Numbered from the stretch's first letter, positions 22,527 through 35,663 are shown. The stretch is DNA of 64,000 nt from Petrosia ficiformis (GCA_947044365.1 OX345636.1:25409466-25473465); one strand, 5' to 3'. Notes: a model not told the origin generated them from the letters alone. Translations and numbers: made by a program.

Positions 22527-25500
22527 CACACGTGTATATTAGATAATTTCTAAAGACTTGGTTCAAAGGTTATAACAACTTTAATATCTCACATTTCCTG
22601 TTGTCATGAGAGTTCAGGGCTAAAACAAGTCAACAGATAGCTCACACTGTTAAATTATCATTCCTAGTCAAAACCTAGTGATATTGAAGTAGTGGTACTT
22701 ACACTATATGCAAAGTGACATCCATCTTTACTAAACAACAAGTGTATATAGAGAAAAAAACATCCCTATGATTGCTTTACAAATTTAAGTATCCCTATGG
22801 CTGCTTTATGGTGTCCAGCATTCAGTAATCATGGCTGACTTTATCATGCCTGAAACACAACAGCCTATTATAGTTATTATTTTGATTATCTACTCTCTTT
22901 ACCTTTTAAAGAACCTTGTAGAACTTTAGGAATATATTTCAGGTAGAATAGCTAGCTATTAGTTTCAGTTTCTGCATAAGCTACAAGCAACTTTCCTTCT
23001 TCTGGTCTGTACTACTCTGTAGAGCTTGAGCACACGTTCTATTACGCACCACGCTCATTAATTGACCGAGCCCCCGAGAATGACGCACTTCCATAACTAC
23101 GTATACAACGCATAGTTGCGCAAGTGGACACAAGAATATAAATATATAGATTCAACCCCGTGGAAAGCAATCATAGGGATGGCCCCATGGGCCATAATAA
23201 ATACAAATACGTGTACTACAAAAGAGAAACACACTGCAAAAATGAATCATTAAAATAACCATTTTATTGGTTAGTACAGTTGCAAGGAATATCATGAGTT
23301 TCAATTTAGTTTGTCAATTCTCATAGAGGATGTTGTGGTTACATGCATGTATGTTACTATAACATAATGTGCACCAAGTATTGGAAGATATAAAATGGTT
23401 GCAGGTTTACAAATCTTTTTGATGGCTATATAGAATTATACGTACTTTAGTATAAATTTTACTAAATCTTTGACATGAAATATGAGTAGACAGCACCCTA
23501 AAATTATCGTGATTCAACTGTAATTGAATATAATTAGTACAAAGTATCTGTGGCATTAGATAATTTAGATGTATGTATTCTGAACAACCAACTAATTGTT
23601 AAATCCTTGCATATGTACTAACCACTAAGTTTTATATACTGCATTTATACAGCAAGCTTTTGTGTATATCAATTTCACTATTTCTCACATTATGAATGGA
23701 GAATTATTTAGAGGATTAGGCTGAGGCTAGCTATGGACTACTAACCCGCTGCTTCTCCTCCTGATTTCAAATTTCATATAATGAAATCAGATATAGAGTA
23801 CATGTAGTGTGTCATGACATTCATTTGACATACCAGCTGCATGTAATAGTTAGTGATAATTACTATTAAAAGTTAAATCATTAATAGCATTTATCTTATC
23901 TCATTTATAGTAAACAACTACAAGTGCTTATGGACCAGAGGAACTGAGATGAGGATGAATATCAAAATGGATACTGAAGATCAGGAAGATGAAAGGAACA
24001 CTGACATACCAGATGAAGTGACTGAATTAGACAATTCTATGGAACACATTATGGATGAAAACACCCGCATATCAATTATTAGTAAGATTTTAAATACATT
24101 ATTAATAAAGGTCTTTACACAGTGGTGTAACTAAACGCAGGCCCACATGAGTCTGGGCCCGGGTATCACACTTAAAAAAAAATTAACATATCAGAGGTGT
24201 GGTACTTTTCATACCACTCTCACAATAAAACAAGATGTGTAGAGAAAAAAGTATCCCTAGGACTGCTTTGTGGTGTACAGCACGTTGTATTGCATGCCAC
24301 GCCCATTAATTGACCGAGCCCCCGGGAATTACACAACTTTCTTAACTACGTATACAACGCATATATGCGTAAATGACACAAGAATAAATATATTATATTT
24401 AAGCATACATCGAACCCGTGGGAAAGCAATCATAGGGATGACCATAAAAAAATAATTTGTATAAAGTTTCATTCTAATGTGAATACAAGTATAATGCACA
24501 TACGCACTATCAAGTATCTGTATCATACTGGATAACATTGATATTGATTACCAAACTACTCAATATCGTATCAAAATAGATATTACTGGTATCACTCATC
24601 ACTAATTATGTTCATAATAATTATAATTGTGTCTCACTATAGAAGATGGACTATTAAGCTTGTTGACACTATTATCTTTCAAATTTGATCCTATTCATTT
24701 TGCTAAGGAGATGTCTGAATGTGGACTAATACCAAAAGAAGTTAGTGATGATGAGCATCGACTCTATAAAACAGGGAACCACTTGAAATGTAGGATCCTT
24801 CAAGCAGTTAAAGATTTTGTTTCAAACAATGAAATAGTACAGGTTATCAAGATGTTGGAGAACAACTTGTACATATATGCTGGAAGTGGAATTCACTTCA
24901 TGAAAGACTACCTATGTAAGTTACTTTGTGTAAGAGGGAAGGGGATGAGTTTAATTTATGACATATATAGTACTACCAGTACTATCAGTCCCAATTCTAC
25001 TGGTATCTCTATCTCATAAGTTATGAATCATTAATTATTATTTTATTTATCTTCTATCTTATTTTAGTTGAGAACTGCTTTTGGTCCAGAGAAGTTGAGA
25101 TGCATATGAATAATAGAATATATATTGATGAGGAAGATGAGAGGAATATTGAGGATAATGAGATTCCAGAGGAAGAGATCAGTTTGACGAATGACAAACA
25201 AGCAACTGAATCAGATGATTCTACAGTACAATACTCAATGGATGAAGAGTCCATTATTAGTATGTTTATAATTATAATAATTTAAGCATACATTGTATGA
25301 ACTGAATCAGGTCACAATGTATTATGATCTATTATGTGTGAAGAACAATAGCAGAAAATTAGAATGGCAACTTTAGACTATTAAAATGTACAGTATCCAT
25401 CATTTTGGGTTCTGGAGGTTGCAATCACTAAACAAATAATGAAGTGACAAATTCTTGCTTAAGTTGGCATTATGGTGATGTTAATGATATTTAAAGTTTT

Positions 25501-28500
25501 TTATTATTATCTTCATTGTTGTTCATTATTTTGTTTAATAATTTAATAATTAACATTACCTTAATTACTGTCGTTTATTGATGGTGAAAATTTCAAGTTG
25601 TTACCTTGTTGCATTCAAGAGTTATGAGTGTGAGCACAAAGGTTTATTTTTAATACAAAGTACACAACATAGAAATTGGAAAGTCAGTGTACATGAATAA
25701 CTTACTAGAATCACAATTCTATGAAGGTATTTCTTGATATCTCTTCTTGTTCCAAAGATATTGACAAAGCACCGCCAATATTAATTGATAAGAGTATCAC
25801 TAAATCGCTTCATAGAATTGTTCGCCCAAATGTTTTACTTCTCTGATTAATTTTTCATAGCTGCACGGATTATTATTGGGGCGAGCCTGAGCGAGCCCCA
25901 CACTAGTCGTGTAAACGAGATTCTGTCGATATATATATATATATATATATATAGATACGACTTCTTACCGTTAAAACTCTTATAATACATGCAATGAAAA
26001 TAATTTTTAAAAAATTATCTGTACACACGTGTTCAAAATGGCTGATTTGATTTCAACTAAAATAAGAGCGAAGAGAACACGACAAGAAGAAACTCCTGAA
26101 CAGCGCCAAGAGCGACTGAAAAAAGGCAGGATCTCAGATAGACGGCGTAGAGAATCAGAAACTCCTGAAAAACGTCGTGCTAGGCTTGACCGTCAAAGGG
26201 CCTATCGTGAACGAAGGAACTTCTGAAACTGATGACCAGAGAGCAGTCAGACTAGCTCAGCTAAGTCATAATCAGCAACAAAGACTATCTACGGAAAGTG
26301 ACGACCAGAGACCTGCTAGACTAGCTCACCTAAATCACAATCAGCGACAAAGACTGTCTACTGAAAATGATGACCAGAGAGCTGCCAGACTAGCTCAACT
26401 AAGTCATAATCGGCAGGAAAGAATGTCTTTAGAAACACCAGAAGTAAGACAACATAGACTGCAGCTCGACAGAGACGGACATCAACAAACAAGACAATTG
26501 CGTACACAAAGTCAGAAGATAGAAAAATACCATGCTGATTTGGCAAATCTGAGTTCATCTTCTGTATGTTTATTTTTCCGGCAATTTTTATTGGCGACAT
26601 CTCTATTACTCTACCGTGAACCAAAGCTGTATTTCATTTCCAATTTCAGATACATCAAAATTGTCAAATTCCAATTTCCTCTTCAAGTTACTACTGGCCA
26701 TGATCTCTTCACTTCGATTTCCCATGCAACTAAATGTGTATGTAGCAATGGGCATGCATATAAACTCGTGAAGGCTCGCCCCCACAATGTTTCTACATTC
26801 TTCTAGTAGATGAGAAAAATGTACCTCAGTACAACCCAGTGCACTGATTTTGATTTATTATATATAGCAGAGATAATACCACAGGAATGTATATTTAATG
26901 CAGTTCTGTATGCACATAGTATTATACTGCAACCACAAAATGAATGAAGTATGAATATAATTAACGGGCAATTGTATGGTTTCTCGCTTCCGCTGTAATG
27001 CCGCCTTAACCCTTTTAACGCGTTGGGCATATTTATATGCCCCTACACGGCTTCCCGTATACGCGGCGGGCATATATATATGCCTATAACATTTAGCAAC
27101 TGCAAACAACCCTTAAACTATGTTAGAACTGTTTCAAACCTTCCATGCATCTTTATCTGGATTATAACTAAGTACTTACCAAGTTTAAACTACCATGTTA
27201 CTTCCATGAAAGACTGTCAACAGAGAGACTCGACGCCCAACTTTCTAGAAAGAAAACGCTTGTCCCGACTTACCTGCTTGGAATAGCTAGCTATAACTTA
27301 CACTATAGCTGGAGGAGACATCTAGCTTCTGTAGAATCACTTCATTTGGGGCGTGCATACAACTGTGTAGATACAAAAGCCAAATCTCGAGCAACAACAA
27401 ATACGGTAAAAATCACGAAGGAATTGAGAGAAAGCCATCTGATAACATTGTGGTTTTTTAATCAAAACTTCCTGTTCTATAAATAGATTTCATCTCTATA
27501 TAGAATTTATAGCCATAACAACAATACAGAGCTAATAAAGCTTATGAATAGGTCATTAAGACTCATTATTACATCATTCGCGTTTTGTGCATAGTAACAT
27601 TAATAAACTAACGCTTTCAAAGGGTTAATAAACAACACCCATCATGGATAACAATTAATTAAGCAAAACATTCCGCCTACATGTATGCCTTTCTCTACCC
27701 TATCTTCACCACTGGTTGTAACTATGCCCTCCTTAGTGAAGAGGTTAATAAAAACCTCAACTAGTACAATCCTACATTGATACCAACTGAATTTTATCAT
27801 AGACTGTGTATTTATAAATTTTACATTTACCATGTTTCTTCCTTTTATGCATAGGAAAGAGAGACTTGTGGTACAGAGAAGATGAGAATTCTGAGATGCA
27901 TATGAATAATAAAATGGATGTTGATGAGGAAGATGAAAGGAATACTGATGATAATGAAATTTCAGAGAAACGGATGAAATTAGAGACAAATTTGACAGAA
28001 GGCAAACAGGCAACTGAAATACAAGATTCTACAGGAGACCGCAAATTTGATGAAAAATCGATTATTAGTATGTTTATCTATAATACTATTGATAATTATA
28101 ATTACACATTTATAATTATAATTAGTAATGTATTGTACATGAAAAATGCATTGGCGGTGCTTTGTCAGTTTTGGGTTCAAACCCTCAAATTAAAATTCAC
28201 CGATTAGTTCTCAAATGCATATTCTAAATGTTTTCCCTACTGAGAAATATGGAACAACCAGCTGATATCTTCCTTGGAATGTGTCAAACAGAAGAAGTAG
28301 TCTCCATTTCTCAGTTTTCACCTTCTACTACTAAGTATTTCCAATGATAAAATTTAAATGGAACAGCAGTCTATTGTTTACACACAAGCTCAGTCACACC
28401 TTCATAGGGAAATTTAATTGCTAAATTAGTCCATTGAAGCTGTGTGAATAGCAAACTGTCAATAATTACAACTGTCAATATTTTCACATACATGGATTAG

Positions 28501-31500
28501 CTGTACAAGGTAATAATAATTTGACTATACATAATATCACTCAAATGAGTAAAGATGCTATCTTAAACCTCAACTGACTAATTCTGTTAGTATTATACAC
28601 ATCTTGAATGTATCACATGTTTAGTTTAGTTTCTTGGTCTTATAGGGAAACACTTTTACAATATAATTAAACGTGTGGAAAGTGATCCCGACCAGTTTGC
28701 TGATTACCTGTGTGCTCAAACAATGATTCCTGAAGCATTGACAAATGATATACACACAACTATTGGTGTGTCTTGGAATCACAAAGCAAGCAAGATCCTT
28801 TGGCAAGTACGAAGTAGTATTGAATCTAATCCTGTGAATTGCATGAAATTCGTCCTGTTAATGATACATTATGATGAACACAATATCTCTAGTTATGGAA
28901 AGACACTTAAACAAGAATTAGGTAAGAATATAAGTAAATATGAATCACTAGATTATTTTGTATATAGCTTATAAAATATATTTTAAATGAGCATTATTTT
29001 ATGGACTACTAAAATATTATCTGTACATGTTACATGTATTTTTAGTGTATACATATGGTAGTAGGTTTTATTCTAGTGTTAGCCCCTCCTCTTTTGATAA
29101 GCTGACTGCCAGAGAAACAATTTAGAAGTGTTTCAGTGATTGGAGTTATTCCTATTTACTAGGCCATAGGCCAGTTTAATTAGTTATGGAAACTTTACTA
29201 AATTACCTAATGCTTAATAACTGAATTCATGTGACTTAGGTGGAGCTTGTAAGTAGTCATCCACTGATAATTGGATTGGTAATCAGTGTCAGTCATTATC
29301 AGCATTATTTTTATTATCGATATTCATTATTTCTGAATGATGTATGTACATGTGTAACTGATATTGTAATAAGTGTACTAATAATGACATTTTATAACAT
29401 CATTAATCACTATTATGATACTTATAATTACTGAGAAAAAACTCATTTTCATTGAAATAATCAGAAACCAGAATGTAGATATAATATTGGTATCAGTTAT
29501 CAGTACATATCTAAAGTAATTATCAGTTTATCATAATATTGGTACATCACTACTTGTAAATGTTCTGCTGTTCTATTGCTACTTAAAACTGGGCTAGTAT
29601 TACAGTAAATCTGATTGGTTGGGATAAGTGCAATTTACAAAGTGCTTCTGGACCTTTCCTCCACCAGTCAGCTTATCAAAAAGGGAGAATGGCTAGTATG
29701 CTGAACTAAGTTAAATCAATTTATATACTAGGCCACCTCCTCTTTCTTCTTCCCCAACCCACCCAGATCTTCATTTACATTGATCACTACCATTTATTAT
29801 TTGTATATGATACATGATAAATATCCACTACTAATATCTACATTGTATCTAGTGAAGGAATTAAAAATCACTTGGTACAAATTTTGGTTCATACTGTATT
29901 TCTGCAACCCAAACTATTGCATCACAAAATGTAATTTCTAAAACAGAACCATAAACCTTGTATTGTCATATAATGTATAATAACTTCTTAATGTACATGT
30001 GTGTGAGGTTTAAACAAACATGTTCTCTTTTATTTATAGAAACACAAGGTCTGTGGTATGAAGATGTTGAACAACAGTTACTACAGACAATAGTACCAAT
30101 ATATGAGATGGTTAGTTCATCACCTATACAGCAATACAAGTGCTTTTTGAAGGCATGCTACAATAAATTACTTCCTTCTTATCAAAAATTTCCTACTATA
30201 CGTAATAGTAAGGGGGCTAAACAGTTCATCAATCTGGCATTAGTTCACAGAACATATTGTGATCATAATGTCACGAGACATTCCATTATTCTACAACTCC
30301 ATGGCAATATTGATGAAATAAAAAAAGTCAAAACTCCCATTGCTATTCAGGAGGTAGCTGTACTTCCTGACAATACTATGCCACGTTTTATTTTAGTTGA
30401 AGGGGCGCCAGGTGTTGGGAAAACAACACTAGCTTGGGAGTTGTGTCGCCAGTGGAGAGGAGGCAAACTTCTTCAAAAATGGGAGCTTGTAGTTTTTATT
30501 CAGCTTCGTAACCAGCGCATTAGATATGCTGAATCGCTTGAGCAGTTTCTTCATCATCCTGATCCTGATACATGTAACAAAGTATGCAAACAGTTACAGC
30601 AGAAGTTAGGGGATGGAGTGATGTTAGTACTAGATGGATTTGATGAATTGTCAGATCAACAACGTACAGGTATGTCTTTCATTAGTAGGCTTTTAAGAGG
30701 TGATATTTTACCCAAAGCTACTCTTCTCATAACAAGCCGTCCACTTGCTACTGTAAGCTTGAATCGGTTACTCCCACATGAACCAGATCAACATATTGAA
30801 GTTGTGGGATTTTCTGAAGATAATATTGAGGCATACATTAATTCAGCATTTAGTCATAACCCTCAACTACGTGATAACTTCCAAACGTATATCAAGTCGT
30901 ATCCTTTTGCATACTCTGTAATGTATATTCCTCTTCACTGTCGTATAATAACTGAAGTATACGAAACGTATTGGAAAGAAGGAAGCAAGGAGTTTGCTCC
31001 TAAGACACTCACAGAGCTTTATAAGTCATTGCTTCGTAGCCTAATAATGCGTCACCTTGATGATCATCCAGATCACAAATGCAAGAGATTAGGTTTTAGA
31101 AACTGGAATCAACTACCTCGAGATGTGTATAATACCCTCATGATGTTTGCTGAGCTAGCAGCTAAAGGAATTGAGAATCGACATTATATATTTAATGACC
31201 TACCTTCAAGTGAACACATGGGGCTTATGATTCAAGTAGAAGATATATATGTAGATGTTGGTTCATGTGTATCATATAGCTTTCTTCATTTAACTCTGCA
31301 AGAATTTTTAGCTGCTTTATATTGGTCACAACATTCAACTGATGACTTGACAACCCTAGTAAAACAAACGCACTTGTTTCCTATTCACGATTTCATTTAC
31401 ATGGAAAGCATCGAAATATCCTCAAGGCCACCTGAAGGTAAACACATACAGCACTGGCCTGTACTAATATTTTTAGCAGGAATTGGTGGAATATGTAGTA

Positions 31501-32804
31501 ATATCATTGTAGACTGCATATCAGAATATATCAAGCATTCACAATACTTAATAATTCATCCAAACATCTGTAAGCTGCTTTATGAAACCCAGTCACCTCA
31601 GCTAATAGCAAAAGTGTTACATAATGGATTATGTCGTTTACGATCATATAATTATTTTAATGACCTTCATGACATTCATTCCATTTTAGAGTGGTTTGAG
31701 ATAGGTTATTGTATTGCATGTAGTGGTTCAGAATGTACTTGGGGAATGAGTTGTGCTAATGACTCCAAATGTTTAAATACTTTCACACTCGGTCTGAAAG
31801 AAGGTTCAAAAGTCTCCATTGGAGGAGGTAAACTACAAAGCTTATTTGTTAATTTTGAGGATGATCGTTATGAAAATGTAAGCTTCGTGCGAAACCTGAC
31901 CAGTTGTTTTAGCCAAACTAATTCTTTAAATCATATTACAATTGAAGGATTTGAGATTGATGATTATCTCCTACCTTTTCAAATAGCAACGTTGATAACT
32001 CAACAATTTTCTGAATTATCAGAAGTATCTTTAACTTTTATAAAAGTCAATACTTGGATATCAGCAATATCAGCATTTTCAAAAATACAAAATCTAAAAT
32101 TTTTACGTCTGTTTACTGTCGATATTAAATTAAATGAGATTTATTTCCTGTGTGATGCACTGAAGAGTTGCAGATCCTTAGTACAGTTAGTTTTGGAACA
32201 AGATAGGGGTCATCTTCCAATACTGGCACGACTATTTCCAATAGTTGCACTACCTCTACTGACACAATTAAATTTCCTAACACTTTCCGAGATGCATCTT
32301 GATTATACTATTAGTTTATTATCTTCAGCATTACAATCTTCCTCTTGTAAATTGAAAGCCTTCAATATAACACAGTGCTCTTTAACCTTTGAATCAATGG
32401 TGATGCTTATCGAGTCGTTGAAACAAAATCACAGCATTCAGAAGTTACGTATCATTTGGTGTGAGAAACCATTAACAAACAATGTGGATTACACAGATGA
32501 CATATGTTTCTCTCTTAGTGATTTACTATCATGTAACAGTCACATAAATGAAATTGCGTACACTGTCTATGGGCCATTTAATAGATCCTATTTCAATATA
32601 ACAAGAGAAGGTTTAATTAGTTTAGTACGAGCTATCGAGTCAAAACCAGAGAGGAAATTAATACTTGAGGATTGCTACCAATCATTATTAAATGATTATA
32701 AATACTCAGACAAACAAATTACATTGTGTATATTTAAATGTGGTTTAGATATTTCACATTTCCAGTATCCTGAGGAAAGTCTATATTACCAGTATCGTTA
32801 CTAA
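21718..32804 (+). CDS. NLR-type innate immune receptor: repeated DEATH-like exons, NACHT, LRR
   Basis: Seven exons join in frame: 21718-22005, 23911-24081, 24643-24915, 25068-25259, 27855-28067, 28646-28921 and 30040-32804 (TAA). At least 1392 residues; the true 5' end is not identified. Exons 1, 3 and 6 encode helical DEATH/CARD-like domains of about 90 aa (shared pattern D-P-x-x-F-A-D/K-x-L then G-L-I-x-x-E/A-V/L). Exons 2, 4 and 5 encode acidic linkers (D-E-E-D-E-R-N). Exon 7 carries the NACHT ATPase: Walker A G-A-P-G-V-G-K-T-T (about residue 590), Walker B L-V-L-D-G-F-D-E-L (about 668) and L-L-I-T-S-R-P; then helical and LRR-like repeats (about 1155-1280). Such receptors sense microbial or danger signals and signal through DEATH-fold contacts. 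All six identified introns are phase 1. The reading frame upstream of 30040 is intron read-through. Confidence 0.88.
22471..22523. repeat. (GT)n microsatellite in the first identified NLR intron
   Basis: About 26 GT dinucleotides. Confidence 0.95.
22735..23203 (+). mobile_element. MITE-2 copy in an NLR intron
   Basis: Starts AACAAGTGTATATAGAGAAA and ends GGAAAGCAATCATAGGGATGG plus GGGCCATAA. The left terminal block CATCCCTATG(A)TTGCTTTA is duplicated as at 59130, which marks a subfamily. Confidence 0.85.
23238..23640. mobile_element. MITE-4 copy in an NLR intron
   Basis: Left end ATTAAAATAACCATTTTATT. The internal block GAACAACCAACTAATTGTTAAATCCTTGCA is shared with the 50008 copy. The right terminal repeat is degraded here. 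Non-coding. Confidence 0.6.
24228..24448 (+). mobile_element. MITE-2 copy with internal deletion
   Basis: Both ends are present (AACAAGATGTGTAGAGAAAA at left; AACCCGTGGGAAAGCAATCA at right), but the middle between the left end and the CACGCCCATTAATTGACCGA block is deleted. It lies in the intron between linker exon 2 and DEATH-like exon 3 of the NLR. Confidence 0.85.
25873..26810 (+). mobile_element. Helitron-like N-terminal fragment in an NLR intron
   Basis: Two overlapping frames (26029-26226, then 26177-26806) encode an Arg/Glu-rich protein with repeated S-E-T-x-x-Q/K-R-x-A-R-L and D-D-Q-R-A-x-R-L-A-Q-L-S-H-N units. These match the N-terminal repeats that precede Rep/helicase domains in invertebrate Helitron (PIF1-type) proteins. 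A frameshift near 26215 joins them, and no Rep or helicase domain follows, so it is a dead fragment. Flanks share the inverted word GGCTCGCC(C)CCACA / (TGT)GGGGCTCGC(T)C. A CTAG followed by T at 26803-26807 would suit a Helitron 3' end. It also contains a (TA)n run at 25929-25953. Confidence 0.6.
27006..27628. mobile_element. piggyBac-type MITE with TTAA target sites
   Basis: Ends TTAACCCTTTTAACGCG at left and CGCTTTCAAAGGGTTAA at right: near-identical TIRs directly inside TTAA duplications, the hallmark of piggyBac elements. Length 623 bp, no transposase. Palindromic GGGCATATTTATATGCCC and GGGCATATATATATGCC units lie just inside the left end. Sits in the large intron between NLR linker exons 4 and 5. 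Confidence 0.85.
29082..29697. mobile_element. TIR element in the last-but-one NLR intron region
   Basis: Left end TAGCCCCTCCTCTTTTGATAAGCTGACTG, right end CAGTCAGCTTATCAAAAAGGGAGAATGGCTAG read as the complement. The inverted blocks extend to a GAAGTG / CACTTTG region. About 615 bp, non-coding, in the intron between 28921 and 30040. Confidence 0.75.
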
Positions 32805-33338
32805 TATAAGTAGATAGTATATCGAAGTTACACACTTCCGTATAATTAACATTATTATTGAAACATTTACAGACTATCACACAAGAGAATTTCTTCACCA
32901 CATTTTTGTAGTTAATAGAACCATGTTCAACTCATCATAAACTCATATACAATTATACATGTACAAACAATATATTTTTGCTATTTTATATAAATAAAAT
33001 TTTAACCAAATTTAAAAGATAACAGCAAAACGTTCTAAATTTATGCTCTCATTTGATATTCATTACATTATAAATTTATTGACATAAACTTCATTTATCA
33101 TTTTATTAATGATCAATGAGGTTACTAATATGACACTTGATATAATACACACTATCACGTGGAATGGAACTATGAATAATTGAAGTATAATAATTATTAT
33201 TAATTTATGATTTACAACAAAAAAATTGAAATAAATAATTTTAAAGTATTCAATATAAGAGACAAATATATTATATAAAGTATTACATATCTATTCTTAT
33301 CATTTCAAAACGTAGATTACATTGTATATTGAATGAAT
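32805..33338. other. Gene-free stretch between the NLR and the RRP5 remnant
   Basis: AT-rich 3' flank of the NLR with an AATAAA at about 32991-32996 that could serve as polyadenylation signal. No exon seen. Confidence 0.5.
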
Positions 33339-34775
33339 CTATAGAAATACCTCAACAGTTGATTCATTTGAAGAGATAATATTTTTAGATACATAATGTT
33401 GAGCCTTCTCTCTCACACTATCTACAGTATCTGATGATCCATGTAATTCTTCAAACTTGAGATATCGTTTGAAAAGAAATTTCATCTTTTTCACCGATAC
33501 TTTGAGATTAATAGCTCTTTCAAATATCTCTCTAGATAAATTAATAATTGATAATAAACAGTGATTTTAAAAGCACGAGTTAATTATCAAATTATAAGTT
33601 ATAGAAAACAGGGTTTGTATTATATGTGAATTTAAAATGTTTTGTTATTTTATGACTTGTTACACAAGATGTCAACCAAATGTAACAACTTGAAATGGAC
33701 AAATGAAGATATATTTCTTTACAATTGCTTTGTGATGTCATCATTGGCTCTCATGTCTGAAACTAAACAACTTAATATTTATTAATACTGGGATGAATAT
33801 AATACTTTATAACAAGTACTAGTCTTGTTCCTGTTTGGATTTAGCATCGCTGGACTGAGAAATGAGACAGAACCAGGCAACAACACAGCCTCAACTTTAC
33901 TGGAACACGTCCACATTATTAACTAGTGATGGGCGATTCAATACCAAAGTACTCAATACTTCAATACCACGTCTGAAATTTCTGGTATCAAGTAATGTCC
34001 AAAAGTATCGATACCAGTCACCATGCCTCGATTTTTAATCTGACACACCCATTTAACAGAAACACTTTGTAGCGCTTCCAATCTGTATTTGTATAAAATT
34101 TGACGTTTATGTAAGCATGTTTTATTATGCTCATTATGAAGTATTGGTATAGTACTCAATACATGTTTCCTTATACACTTACTATGCACTAGCTCTAAGC
34201 TACTATACTATCACATGTACTTGTTTGTTGAGCCACACCTCCCAAATGACATGTTTCATTATACATGTATAATAACATTACCACTATGGAAAACAATAAT
34301 TGTTGGAATTTCTTTGCAAGCCCAAAAATGTACATACATGTACATGATTATATGTACAGTACCTAACATTAGTTTACATACTATCACTGTACTTACATTG
34401 ACTATAGTGTACTGTGTGAGTGAAGTACACTGTACTTCGAATGTACTATATAGTATTACACCACATACAATTCACACATTACTATGATTACAGTACAGCA
34501 TAGTACTTAGAAGAAGTACAGTTGACTTATTAAAAGTATAGGTTCCATCATAGTATGTAAACTTAATAAAGTCAGGTATTGTACATGTATTGTTTAGTAG
34601 AGTAGTTCATTTGTACTAACGTAACTGTAGTAATATCATTAGTCTATATCATCATATCAAGATATATACACCATAAGTCAACACGATGATGATAAGATGA
34701 TAATAGACTATCAAACATTGTACGACCACGTTCTATATCTCCATATTTGTGCAAAATTTGAAATGATGGGAACAT
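33339..34775 (-). pseudogene. RRP5/PDCD11 C-terminal remnant
   Basis: Two exon-like blocks match the C-terminal HAT repeats of the ribosome-biogenesis factor RRP5 (PDCD11). Block 1 is 34775-34647: K-Y-G-D-I-E-R-G-R-T-M-F then R-V-D-L-W-C-I-Y-L-D-M-M-I, preceded by an AG at 34777-34776. Block 2 is 33531-33339: E-I-F-E-R-A-I-N-L-K then K-F-L-F-K-R-Y-L-K-F-E, ending in TAG, with acceptor AG at 33533-33532. Block 1 runs into an in-frame TAG at 34646-34644 with no donor before it, and the dozen residues normally joining the blocks are missing. The rest of this large (over 1800 aa) protein is absent. I infer a decayed partial copy; a genuine 3' end with an unusual splice site is less likely. Confidence 0.75.
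33924..34030 (+). mobile_element. Half of the GGGCGATACC-type element
   Basis: AGTGATGGGCGAT followed by ATACCAAAGTACTCAATACT, matching the left part of the 15756 element. Right end missing. It lies between the two RRP5 blocks. Confidence 0.6.
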
Positions 34776-35129
34776 CTATAATTATGAAAATAGTAATAAT
34801 AATTATTAGGAAAATCATAACAACTTATGACAAATAATTTTGATCAAATACTTACGATTAAATGTATTCATATACTATGTACATTAAGTGTAGAGGTATG
34901 TATATATATTGACTACCAGACACTGTGATCTATTTTCATAATACTTGTCCAGCTCATCATATACTTTGTAATAAGTCTAGTCTCAATTTTACTGGACTAT
35001 CAATATATCTATTATACATAGTCTTGTATGGCTGGCTATTCCACACCACTAATTAATACTTGTTCATGTAGTTTGCTATTCTTAACCACACCTCTTATGT
35101 GCAATATCAACAATGCACTCAAAAGAGTG

Positions 35130-35660
35130 CTTTAAGTATTATAAGAGGTATTTCATGTACACATGATTACACCTATGTATGTATATACTGAAGGTATTTC
35201 ATGTACACATGATTACATATAAATTATGTATGTTCATACTGGAGGTATTTCATGTACACATGATTACATATATGTATATGCATACTGGAGGATTTCATGT
35301 ACAGATGATTACATATAATTAAGTATGTTCATACTGGAGGTATTTCATGTACACATGGTTTTATATATGTATGTAAACTGGAGGTATTTCATGTACACAT
35401 GATTACACCTATGTATGTATATACTGGAGGTATTTCATGTACACATGATTACATATATGTATGTACATACTGTAGGTATTTCATGTACACATGATTACAT
35501 ATATATGTATGTACATACTGGAGGTATTCCATGTACATGTACACATGATTACATATAATTATGTATGTACATACTAGAGGTATTTCATGTACACATGATT
35601 ACATGTATGTATGTACATACTGGTGGTTTTTTATGTACACATGATTACATATATGTATAT
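35130..35660. repeat. Minisatellite, about 46-bp unit
   Basis: About ten to eleven copies of a unit containing ACTGGAGGTATTTCATGTACACATGATTACATATATGTATG. It abuts the 3' side of the ankyrin exon on the minus strand. Confidence 0.9.
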
Positions 35661-35663
35661 GCA

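Noticed and set aside
29958..30039. Extension of the NACHT exon upstream to a Met at 29958
   Set aside because: A good acceptor AG at 30038-30039 matches the phase of the preceding donor at 28922; the extension has no domain support.
34860..34990. Minus-strand frame with Y-Y-K-V-Y-D-E-L-D-K-Y-Y resembling OTU exon 1
   Set aside because: Only a short low-complexity Tyr/Asp/Glu match; no splice context or continuing homology.
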